Shown here: positions 1-5,221 of the stretch, piece by piece
Layout: each line of letters starts with the position of its first letter
Position numbering within the stretch: position 1 is the stretch's first letter
Translations under genes and position numbers: made by a program
Notes under the pieces: generated by a model
The model's database searches: none
What the model saw: the letters and a program-made list of their open reading frames with translations, nothing else
Told to the model about the DNA's origin: nothing
Source: Candidatus Binataceae bacterium
Lineage (GTDB): Bacteria; Desulfobacterota; Binatia; Binatales; Binataceae
Assembly: GCA_030042765.1 (NCBI GenBank)
Contig: JASHZA010000245.1
Location: forward strand, 1-5,221
Length of the DNA stretch: 5,221 nt
Reading direction: 5' to 3'

Positions 1-1047
1 AAGGTGCTCCAGGTATTCGGTGACGTTCATCAGAGGCGTATCTGAGCCAGAGCATTCCCGGACGACATCGAAGTACTTCGGCGGGAACTCGTTCATCATA
101 ACGCCGCCGTTCTCACCATCGGCGATTTGAGTGACAAGCGGCGGCACCGGCCTCGCGCCCAGTTCCCAACGTGAGAGTCCTTTCGCTTCGTAATAGGGCT
201 GCATCTGCCCGACCAGTTTGGTATCGCTGCCTTGCGTCTTGATCACTGCCACGATGCTGACGGTTTCGCCTCTGGAGTTGGTGCAAACGAGTCGATGCGG
301 CAGATGTTTCCGATCGGGCGGCTTCCCGTCCGGTTGTTCGACGCTATGCTCCTGTACGAGTATCCATTGATACCCGCACTCGCGAAGGGTTTTGACGAAC
401 TCGTATGCTACGTCCGGGTGGTTCGGCAGCGCCATCTCCGCGGGTGAGAACCCGCGAACTCTGCCGAGCGCCTCCAGGCCAAAGATCGCGGCGAAATGAT
501 GCTGCCACGCCTTGACGTGGAGCCGATAGTCCTGGACAGGAGTGGATGGTGCCACCGGATGTCCCCATCCGGAGCCGAGCCATTCCACCGCTCGGCAATA
601 CTCGGGTTCGCAAGTGATCCTTCTCAGGCTGTCGAAGACGTCATTCAGCCCCATCTGGCGCAAACCATGGAGCAACGTCCCCGAATAATCGAGCATCACG
701 CGTGGCTCTCGGCCCTCGCCTATCAACTGTGGAATGAACTCGCCGATGCGCCTGTAACACTGATGGAAAACGGGCGCGTTGTGGTTATCTCCGATATTCG
801 GATTATCCATCATGTATTTCAAATTGCTTATGATCGCGGCAGTGTGAAGATCGGTACCGCCGGCCGGTATCAGCGGTTGATGCATGTGGAGTCCAACTGC
901 GGCAGCGCTCCTGATGTGCTTGAAGTCGATGTGACCATGAAGCTGGAACACGTTCCTGCCGAGACTCGACCAGATCGTCTGTTCTACAAGTGCTTCGGAG
1001 CCGCAGATATTAGGCAGGCCATCGATATATTCGGGAAAAATCTCCAT
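1..1047 (-). CDS. Glycoside hydrolase family 57 protein (partial, C-terminus beyond left edge)
   Basis: The first 349 codons of a GH57-type enzyme are present; the frame is still open at base 1. Seen in the translation: an HMHQP motif (residues 54-58, the family's first conserved region), GWGHPVAP (160-167), FSPAEMALP (200-208) and ADGENGG (309-315). By analogy with characterised GH57 enzymes, Glu204 is the likely nucleophile and Asp310 the likely acid/base; this is motif alignment by eye. GH57 members are retaining alpha-glucan enzymes: amylases, 4-alpha-glucanotransferases, branching enzymes or amylopullulanases. No signal peptide is evident, so it is probably cytoplasmic. The ATG at 1047 is the only Met between the upstream in-frame stop and the HQP region that leaves a full N-terminus; the ribosome site (GAGAG about 10 nt upstream) is weak. 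It follows glgA on the same strand, which suggests a role in glycogen branching or remodelling rather than in using external starch. The exact activity cannot be assigned from the motifs. Confidence 0.9.
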   Translation of the reverse strand, partial: MEIFPEYIDGLPNICGSEALVEQTIWSSLGRNVFQLHGHIDFKHIRSAAAVGLHMHQPLIPAGGTDLHTAAIISNLKYMMDNPNIGDNHNAPVFHQCYRRIGEFIPQLIGEGREPRVMLDYSGTLLHGLRQMGLNDVFDSLRRITCEPEYCRAVEWLGSGWGHPVAPSTPVQDYRLHVKAWQHHFAAIFGLEALGRVRGFSPAEMALPNHPDVAYEFVKTLRECGYQWILVQEHSVEQPDGKPPDRKHLPHRLVCTNSRGETVSIVAVIKTQGSDTKLVGQMQPYYEAKGLSRWELGARPVPPLVTQIADGENGGVMMNEFPPKYFDVVRECSGSDTPLMNVTEYLEHL

Positions 1048-1075
1048 ACTTCCGGGCTCTCTTTTTGCGAACCTG

Positions 1076-1090
1076 CTAGTGTCGTGTCTC
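1076..1090 (+). repeat. Left terminal inverted repeat of the putative MITE
   Basis: The 15-nt sequence CTAGTGTCGTGTCTC is the exact reverse complement of 1193-1207; this was checked base by base. The last four bases outward form the CTAG presumed target. Confidence 0.8.
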
Positions 1091-1206
1091 TCAAGTACCA
1101 GTAACTAGAAGCCGTTGGTCAACCGAAATAGTTGATGAACTTTCGCGGAATCCGCAGACCGAACCCAGAACACTGCTGTTATTCCCAATTGCGAGACACG
1201 ACACTA
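1077..1206. mobile_element. Putative IS630/Tc1-like MITE (126 bp core flanked by TA)
   Basis: The core at 1079-1204 starts GTGTCGTGTCTC and ends with the exact reverse complement. Inward from that, the two arms still agree at 9 of the next 15 positions, giving 21 of 27 overall. Each end abuts a TA (1077-1078 and 1205-1206), and the outermost bases make CTAG on both sides. IS630-family transposons duplicate TA on insertion, and IS630 itself favours CTAG, so this is the expected footprint. The element is too short to encode a transposase, so it would depend on one elsewhere in the genome. The interior holds two small hairpins (TCAAC/GTTGA at 1119-1135 and GCGGA/TCCGC near 1145-1155). The alternative is a long intergenic stem-loop with a regulatory role; the TA borders favour a transposon. 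Confidence 0.6.
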
Positions 1207-1207
1207 G
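1193..1207 (-). repeat. Right terminal inverted repeat of the putative MITE
   Basis: GAGACACGACACTAG is the exact reverse complement of 1076-1090, with 102 nt between the two arms. It lies 25 nt past the glgA stop codon, so a transcript running from glgA into the GH57 gene could fold the arms into a long stem. Confidence 0.8.
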
Positions 1208-1232
1208 ACGTAAATTTCGACCAGAACGATGC

Positions 1233-2705
1233 TTACTTGTGGCGGATGTACTCGTAGATATTGAGATAATGCTGGCCCGGAAAATTCCAGGAGTAATCGT
1301 AGCGCATACCATTCACCATCAGTTTGCGAAACTCCTCCGGATAGCAGTGCCATAGTCCGAATGATCGCCGCATTGCCGACTCGATCCCCTGGTAATCTGC
1401 GTTGTCAAACACGTAACCGTTCCTCTGCTCGTATGGGCGGTCGCTATGATCCCGGTCGAAGACCGTATCGGCCAAGCCGCCGACGGCCCGAACGATCGGA
1501 ACCGTTCCGTACTTCAGTCCGATCATCTGCACGAGCCCACACGGTTCATATCTGCTCGGAACCACCAGCATGTCGGCGCCGGCATAAACCAGATGGGCCA
1601 GTTCGGCATCGAAGCGCAATTCCAGGTGACAGTCGGGATTGTCGTTCAAGTAATGCTTGAGGTGCCAGAAATCGCGGTTGATCGAAGGATCGGGGCATGG
1701 TCCCAGCAGCACGAATTGCGCTTCGTTCCGTAGCGAATAAAAGATCGCGTGACGCACCAGGTCCACGCCCTTTTGGCTGTCTAGCCGCCCGACATACGCT
1801 ACGATCGGCTTGAAGCCGTCCCGCAGCCAAAAGCGCTCGCGCAACGTCCGCTTGTTGTCATACTTGAGGTCCAATGAATCGGCGGTGTAGCGGCGCGCGA
1901 CGTACGAATCGATTTCGGGATTCCACACTTCGTAGTCGACCCCGTTCAGCACCCCGCCGAACTTGCCTCGATGCACCCACAGGGTGTCTCCCAACCCGAA
2001 GTTCTGATCGCTGCTGAGGACCTCCCAGGCGTGATGGGGCGACACGGTCGTGACGAAGTTGGAGTAAACGATTCCGGCTTTCGTGAGGTTCAACAGGCTG
2101 TGGTTAAAATTGTCGACCAGGCGGTCAGAATGAAAGTAGTACTCCGCTCGGTTCAACCCCGTGGCTCGCAGCAATTCCGCCCCACACAAACCCTGATGGC
2201 GGAAATTATGGACGGTGAAGCAGACCCGCTGGTTGGGCATTCCCTGGTGCTTGTAAATCTCGAAAAGCAAGACCGGCAGCAAGCCGGTCTGCCAGTCATG
2301 GCAATGGATCACGTCAGGCCGCTTGTTGGCCTTGAGCATGTATTCCAGCGCCGCCTTGCTGAAAAAAGCGAAGCGCATGGCGTCGTCCGCGTACCCGTAT
2401 GTCGCAAGACGCTGGAAGAAGTTGTCGCGCGAATGCGGTTCGATGAAGAAACATTTGCGTCCGCTGACGAAACCGAAATACACCGAGCAATGAATCGCGC
2501 CCTCATACCATGGTACCCACATGTCGCGGTAATCGAGGGTCAGCGACCAGATGCGATCGTACCGCATCTCGGCATACTTGGGCAGGATAATGTCGACGGT
2601 GTTCCCTCGAATCTCGAGTTCACGGCTGAGCCCCAGCACCACATCCCCCAGGCCTCCCGCCTGAACGACCGGCGCGCATTCGGGCGACACCATAACGACG
2701 TACAC
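1233..2705 (-). CDS. glgA: Glycogen synthase, GlgA2-like (GT5)
   Basis: This 490-residue GT5 enzyme transfers glucose from ADP-glucose to the non-reducing end of an alpha-1,4-glucan; it is cytoplasmic. E. coli GlgA is 477 residues, so this one is full length. The GT-B fold has an N-terminal catalytic half (about 1-240) and a C-terminal nucleotide-binding half (about 295-470). Visible motifs are QAGGLGDVV (15-23), HCHDWQTGL (134-142), TVHNFRHQG (164-172), GGVLNGVDYEVWNP (250-263), YVGRLDSQKG (304-313) and SRYEPCGL (384-391, Glu387 being the conserved glutamate). The C-terminus (YDYSW...YLNIYEYIRHK) and many internal stretches resemble cyanobacterial GlgA2 as I recall it. The start is GTG: it is the only start codon after the upstream in-frame stop that matches the family N-terminus (M-Y-[IV]-V). 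It has no strong Shine-Dalgarno sequence. Oddity: residue 15, Lys in K-X-G-G-L, is Gln (CAG). The gene is probably co-transcribed with the GH57 gene behind it. Confidence 0.95.
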   Translation of the reverse strand: MYVVMVSPECAPVVQAGGLGDVVLGLSRELEIRGNTVDIILPKYAEMRYDRIWSLTLDYRDMWVPWYEGAIHCSVYFGFVSGRKCFFIEPHSRDNFFQRLATYGYADDAMRFAFFSKAALEYMLKANKRPDVIHCHDWQTGLLPVLLFEIYKHQGMPNQRVCFTVHNFRHQGLCGAELLRATGLNRAEYYFHSDRLVDNFNHSLLNLTKAGIVYSNFVTTVSPHHAWEVLSSDQNFGLGDTLWVHRGKFGGVLNGVDYEVWNPEIDSYVARRYTADSLDLKYDNKRTLRERFWLRDGFKPIVAYVGRLDSQKGVDLVRHAIFYSLRNEAQFVLLGPCPDPSINRDFWHLKHYLNDNPDCHLELRFDAELAHLVYAGADMLVVPSRYEPCGLVQMIGLKYGTVPIVRAVGGLADTVFDRDHSDRPYEQRNGYVFDNADYQGIESAMRRSFGLWHCYPEEFRKLMVNGMRYDYSWNFPGQHYLNIYEYIRHK

Positions 2706-2940
2706 AGAGTCTACCGCAATATCCGAAACGAATGAGGTAACCTTGGGACGGCCCGGGTAATCAAGAACCGCGCCCGCCCAGGAGTTACGCGAGATCCTCC
2801 GAATTCAACTTGCCCCGGCAACCGGGCGGTCGAACCATGATCTACATGCCCTTTCGCAGAACTTCCGGGCTGGCCGCGATCGTTGCGCCAATTGCCGGAG
2901 GCGGCCTACTCAAAGCATTGTTGCCGCCGCTGAGTTACGT
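2706..2940 (-). other. Long glgA 5' leader, no convincing gene
   Basis: If the promoter at 2946-2974 is used, transcription starts near 2939-2940 and the leader is about 235 nt. It contains a GC-rich inverted repeat near its start (GGCGGC/GCCGCC pairing 2923-2928 with 2900-2905, 17-nt loop). It also carries a good GGAGG not followed by a start codon, and an 18-codon ATG frame starting at 2838 that has no supporting features. I recognise no known riboswitch class. The length leaves room for leader-based control, but that is inference. Confidence 0.35.
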
Positions 2941-2945
2941 CCGCA

Positions 2946-2974
2946 ATTATAGCCTCTTTAAATTTAGCAGTCAC
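2946..2974 (-). promoter_or_regulatory. Sigma70-type promoter for glgA
   Basis: Read on the minus strand, the -35 is GTGACT (2969-2974; 4 of 6 matches to TTGACA), the spacer is 17 nt and the -10 is TATAAT (2946-2951; a perfect consensus). The spacer is AT-rich at its centre. It faces glgA and no other gene lies between. The box match is direct; promoter activity is inferred. Confidence 0.6.
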
Positions 2975-2993
2975 AGAGTCGCAAAATGACTGC
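2967..2993. promoter_or_regulatory. Candidate operator: 7-bp inverted repeat over the glgA -35
   Basis: GCAGTCA (2967-2973) and TGACTGC (2987-2993) are perfect reverse complements with a 13-nt spacer. Their centres are 20 bp apart, about two helical turns, which suits a dimeric regulator binding one face of the DNA. The left half overlaps the -35 box, so a bound protein would block RNA polymerase. As RNA it would be a weak hairpin with no following T-tract, so a terminator is less likely. No regulator family is identifiable. Confidence 0.4.
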
Positions 2994-3213
2994 CACTCGG
3001 GCTTGAATGTTGTCCTCTGACAGTGCGCCGGGGATACTTCTGATCGCGATATGCGTCTTGCCCCCGGTTCTTGGAACCTCTTGAACTCCGACGTGCGTGG
3101 ACCCGCTCACGCTGTCGCCTTGTTGTCCCGATGCGGCATGCTCACCTTCTATATCCGAAGACCGCAATCGATGTTCATCCTGATCTTTGACGGAGCTGGA
3201 GGGAGGTTACCTG

Positions 3214-3238
3214 CCAAAAGCCGCGGAACCGCGTTTGG
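3214..3238 (-). terminator. Possible intrinsic terminator after tRNA-Leu
   Basis: Read on the minus strand, just past the tRNA 3' end, is CCAAA-CGCGG-TT-CCGCG-GCTTTTGG. The inner GC-rich arms (3222-3233) pair perfectly; the outer CCAAA can pair with TTTGG across a small bulge, and a short T-run lies in the descending arm. The position is right, but the T-tract is short and the loop tight, so confidence is modest. Confidence 0.35.
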
Positions 3239-3240
3239 AT

Positions 3241-3321
3241 TGCGAGAGGGGGGACTTGAACCCCCACGCCTTGCGGCACCGGATCCTAAGTCCGGCGCGT
3301 CTGCCGTTCCGCCACTCTCGC
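3241..3321 (-). tRNA. tRNA-Leu (anticodon UAG)
   Basis: An 81-nt cloverleaf can be read. The acceptor stem GCGAGAG/CTCTCGC has A as discriminator (3241). The anticodon stem CCGGA/TCCGG encloses the loop CTTAGGA with anticodon TAG. There is a long variable arm of about 13 nt (TGCCGCAAGGCGT), typical of class II tRNAs such as Leu, and a T arm GGGGG-TTCAAGT-CCCCC. It decodes CUA and, by wobble, other CUN codons. The 3' CCA is not encoded (ATCC follows), so it must be added by tRNA nucleotidyltransferase. The 5' end lies in a CTCTCGCGAGAG palindrome (3315-3326). It sits alone, 137 nt after the transglycosylase stop. Confidence 0.96.
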
Positions 3322-3360
3322 GAGAGCTTCCAAGCTATTAATAAATAAAGGCTTTCTCAA
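3322..3360 (-). promoter_or_regulatory. AT-rich region upstream of tRNA-Leu, possible promoter
   Basis: Minus-strand reading gives TTGAGA (3355-3360), a fair -35, followed by an AT-rich run with TATTAA/TAATAG hexamers at 3335-3343. The spacing (11-14 nt) is shorter than optimal, so the exact boxes are uncertain; only the AT-rich patch directly ahead of the tRNA is clear. Confidence 0.25.
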
Positions 3361-3458
3361 GCGTTCGCAGCGCTAAGGTCCGCATCATACTGTTCCGGGG
3401 TGCCCACATTCCCAACGCCTCGTGCGCACCGCCGCCCGACACCCATTATCAATTTGCA

Positions 3459-5221
3459 TCATTGGCAGTGCGGCTTGTCGCATTGCGAGCAATGCAAGAT
3501 ATCAATCGTCTCTCCGCCAGCTATGGCTCGATACTTGGCTTGAAAAGCATCGTCGATCTGCCGTAGCTCGGCTGGCTCGTCGGTCCGTCGCCAACGATCG
3601 TAGGAATTGGGGCCACCGTTATATGCCGCATAAGTAGCTCTGGCAATTTCCGCTGATGGATCCACCGGTTTACTTCTGGCCCGTGCTGCGGCGCCGCGCA
3701 TTAGCCGCATCAGGATTTCCGCTCCGGCGCCGGTGTTGTACACAATATCCCACTCCAGGCGCGGGATGCTGTAGAGACCTCGCCACACGTGCTTGTTGAC
3801 CTGCATCATGCCGATGTCGCCGGTATCTGATTGTAGAAAACGAACTCGGCCATTTGTACGCACAAATTGGCGCCAGCAGCTCTCCTGCCACGCCGTTGCC
3901 TTCATTAGAATCAGGTAATTCCGGCGCTTCCGTGGTTCCAACCGATCATCGTCGCTTTCCCGCTCGGTGGTGAGGGCAAGAAGAGTCTCCACCGATCGTT
4001 CGTAGGCGGGCGCATTCTCCTCGCTGACTACCACACCCTTGAGCGCTGCACCGATACTGAGGATCTGGTCCGCCAATGGATCCTCAGCGGCCTCGGCGTC
4101 AGCAGGGCCAAGCAACCGGGGCAGTATCTCAATCATCGCGCGGGGACTGGGAACCGCAATCGGCGCCATCGTTGGCACTGGCACTGATTCGGGGAGGGAG
4201 GGGGCCGGTGTAGGCGCCGGTGATAACGGCGATATCAACGCGCCAGGCGTCGCCGACGGACTGACTGAAAATGATCCGGTGGAGGGTTCTTCGGCTACCG
4301 GCGATTCGACCGGGCCGGGGGACTTAAGCGGCTCGATTACGCCGAACATTTGCTGCAATTGCGGATCCGTATCGTAGCTGAATGCAAGCGGATCGGCCGT
4401 GTATTGTGGCGCCATCGTGTGAGCAAGTCTGCGCAAGTCGTCAGCGGAAATGCGCATGCCTAAAGCGGGAGCCGCTTGATCGAGTGCGAACAGCGCGTCA
4501 CCCGCTGTCACAAACGAAAGGAACTCGAGCGCATGGTCGCCGAGCATTCCGCCGCGCGCGGCTGACTGGATGATCGCGTGAAGCCGACTCCAATCCTCAA
4601 GGAAGAGCAGGCGTACCGGGTCTGGTCCCATACTTGTCTCTGGCTGGGCCAACGCCTGAACCAGTCTGTAGCGGTTATCCAGTAGGAGTTCGAAGAGTTG
4701 CTTACGCATCCGCTCATCTGTGCTTGCGCCCCCCAGTTGCTTGATGGCAAAAACCATGAAGGCATCCCAGTTGTCGAGCATGGTTTGCCACGCCGCGACT
4801 TCTCTCGGACTGAGCGGAGCGGCCGGCCCGGTCGGCTTGGGCGTAGCCGCTTCCTCGACGTTCAGCACGAGGGCGAGCCGCAAGGCATCGTCTTCAGGGA
4901 CGACCGCAGACTTCGGCCGCAGTGTCGACAGTGCGCTTCTGACGCGCTCGGCAACCTCAGGTGCGGCGGCGGCCAGCGCGAGCTCTTCAATCTGATGCAA
5001 GGGTGTCTTAAGGTCGAAGGAGAAAGTTTCCAGCCGCGGAATCAAAGTTCCCTTTATCAGGTCGAAACCGTGCCCGACCAAAACGCTTTTCTCATGCTTG
5101 GAGTTGTAGAGATTGATGTCGGTGACGCGAAACTTGATCGCCAGGTCGGCGCCAACGTATGGCTGCATCGTGACCTCGATGATCCCAGCCCATGTGACGG
5201 GAGTGACACATTTGCCTCCTA
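3459..5221 (-). CDS. Modular lytic transglycosylase, SLT domain (GH23-like), probably N-terminally incomplete
   Basis: Numbered from the ATG at 5168, the protein has 569 residues. The C-terminal SLT domain (about 415-540) carries AWQES (Glu429, the expected catalytic acid), GDIGMMQVN (450-458), NTGAGAEIL (478-486) and AAYNGGP (514-520), the signature of enzymes that cleave the MurNAc-GlcNAc bond of peptidoglycan to leave a 1,6-anhydro end. Before it come a beta-rich N-terminal part (1-55), an Ala-rich helical segment (58-85), a helical region (about 120-275) and a Pro/Ser/Thr-rich linker (about 282-342). The tail ends in CSQCDKPHCQ, three cysteines in ten residues. The frame is open from 5168 to the edge without a stop or a start codon, reading GGKCVTPVTWAGIIEV just before the Met, which looks like protein. 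No signal peptide follows Met-5168, although the enzyme must be exported. I therefore treat it as partial; ATG 5168, with GAGGT 4 nt upstream, is the alternative start. The N-terminal domain is unidentified. Confidence 0.88.
   Translation of the reverse strand, partial: GGKCVTPVTWAGIIEVTMQPYVGADLAIKFRVTDINLYNSKHEKSVLVGHGFDLIKGTLIPRLETFSFDLKTPLHQIEELALAAAAPEVAERVRSALSTLRPKSAVVPEDDALRLALVLNVEEAATPKPTGPAAPLSPREVAAWQTMLDNWDAFMVFAIKQLGGASTDERMRKQLFELLLDNRYRLVQALAQPETSMGPDPVRLLFLEDWSRLHAIIQSAARGGMLGDHALEFLSFVTAGDALFALDQAAPALGMRISADDLRRLAHTMAPQYTADPLAFSYDTDPQLQQMFGVIEPLKSPGPVESPVAEEPSTGSFSVSPSATPGALISPLSPAPTPAPSLPESVPVPTMAPIAVPSPRAMIEILPRLLGPADAEAAEDPLADQILSIGAALKGVVVSEENAPAYERSVETLLALTTERESDDDRLEPRKRRNYLILMKATAWQESCWRQFVRTNGRVRFLQSDTGDIGMMQVNKHVWRGLYSIPRLEWDIVYNTGAGAEILMRLMRGAAARARSKPVDPSAEIARATYAAYNGGPNSYDRWRRTDEPAELRQIDDAFQAKYRAIAGGETIDILHCSQCDKPHCQ

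Noticed and set aside
496..1104. 202-codon plus-strand frame opposite the GH57 gene
   Set aside because: It lies antisense to clear GH57 motifs and runs through the MITE left end; no independent coding evidence.
1971..2735. 254-codon plus-strand frame opposite glgA
   Set aside because: It is fully antisense to a GlgA with all family motifs; long shadow frames are common opposite GC-rich genes, and the product shows no recognisable domain.
3051..3341. 96-codon plus-strand frame across tRNA-Leu
   Set aside because: It reads through the whole tRNA gene on the opposite strand, so it is an artefact of an open frame in a structured RNA gene.
3361..3458. Terminator for the transglycosylase gene
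   Set aside because: Only short stems such as AGCG/CGCT are found, without a following T-run; not strong enough to call.
4039..4377. 112-codon plus-strand Gly/Ser-rich frame
   Set aside because: It is the antisense of the Pro/Ser-rich linker of the transglycosylase; its low-complexity composition is explained by that.
5209..5211. ATG with a textbook TAGGAGG just upstream on the minus strand at the right edge
   Set aside because: It is out of frame with the transglycosylase (43 nt from 5168) and yields only a short His/Arg-rich peptide before a stop; probably coincidental.

Overview
The window is a bacterial chromosomal fragment in which every recognised gene lies on the minus strand. In transcription order (right to left) these are a large modular lytic transglycosylase (3459 to the right edge), a tRNA-Leu with anticodon UAG (3241-3321), a glycogen synthase (1233-2705), and the first 349 codons of a GH57-family glycoside hydrolase that runs off the left edge (1-1047). 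Third codon positions are GC-rich. The glycogen synthase resembles the cyanobacterial GlgA2 class more than the E. coli type. The transglycosylase has a Pro/Ser-rich linker and a C-terminal SLT domain. This fits a free-living Gram-negative, perhaps an Acidobacteriota-like or related soil/sediment lineage, but nothing here fixes the taxon, so treat that as a weak inference.

Glucan module (1-2951): a promoter with a perfect TATAAT -10 box lies about 240 nt upstream of glgA, and a 7-bp inverted repeat that could be an operator overlaps its -35 region. The implied leader is long. GlgA would extend alpha-1,4-glucan from a nucleotide-sugar donor. The GH57 protein behind it probably branches, trims or rearranges that glucan, and the two are likely co-transcribed. 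GlgA keeps all visible catalytic motifs except one: the invariant Lys of the K-X-G-G-L donor-binding motif is Gln (codon 15).

Between glgA and the GH57 gene sits a compact 126-bp element (1079-1204). It has near-perfect terminal inverted repeats and is bounded by TA dinucleotides within CTAG. This is what an IS630/Tc1-type miniature transposable element (MITE) would look like. Removing it leaves a 57-bp gap, normal for neighbours in an operon.

The 2706-3240 stretch holds no convincing gene. It contains the glgA promoter, operator candidate and leader, and a hairpin just after the tRNA that may be its terminator. The transglycosylase frame stays open to the right edge with no signal peptide visible, so its N-terminus is probably outside the window. 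I see no CRISPR array, defence system, or wholly new multi-gene system. The most notable points are the Lys-to-Gln change in GlgA, the MITE inside the glucan operon, the putative operator, and the unusual domain build of the transglycosylase.
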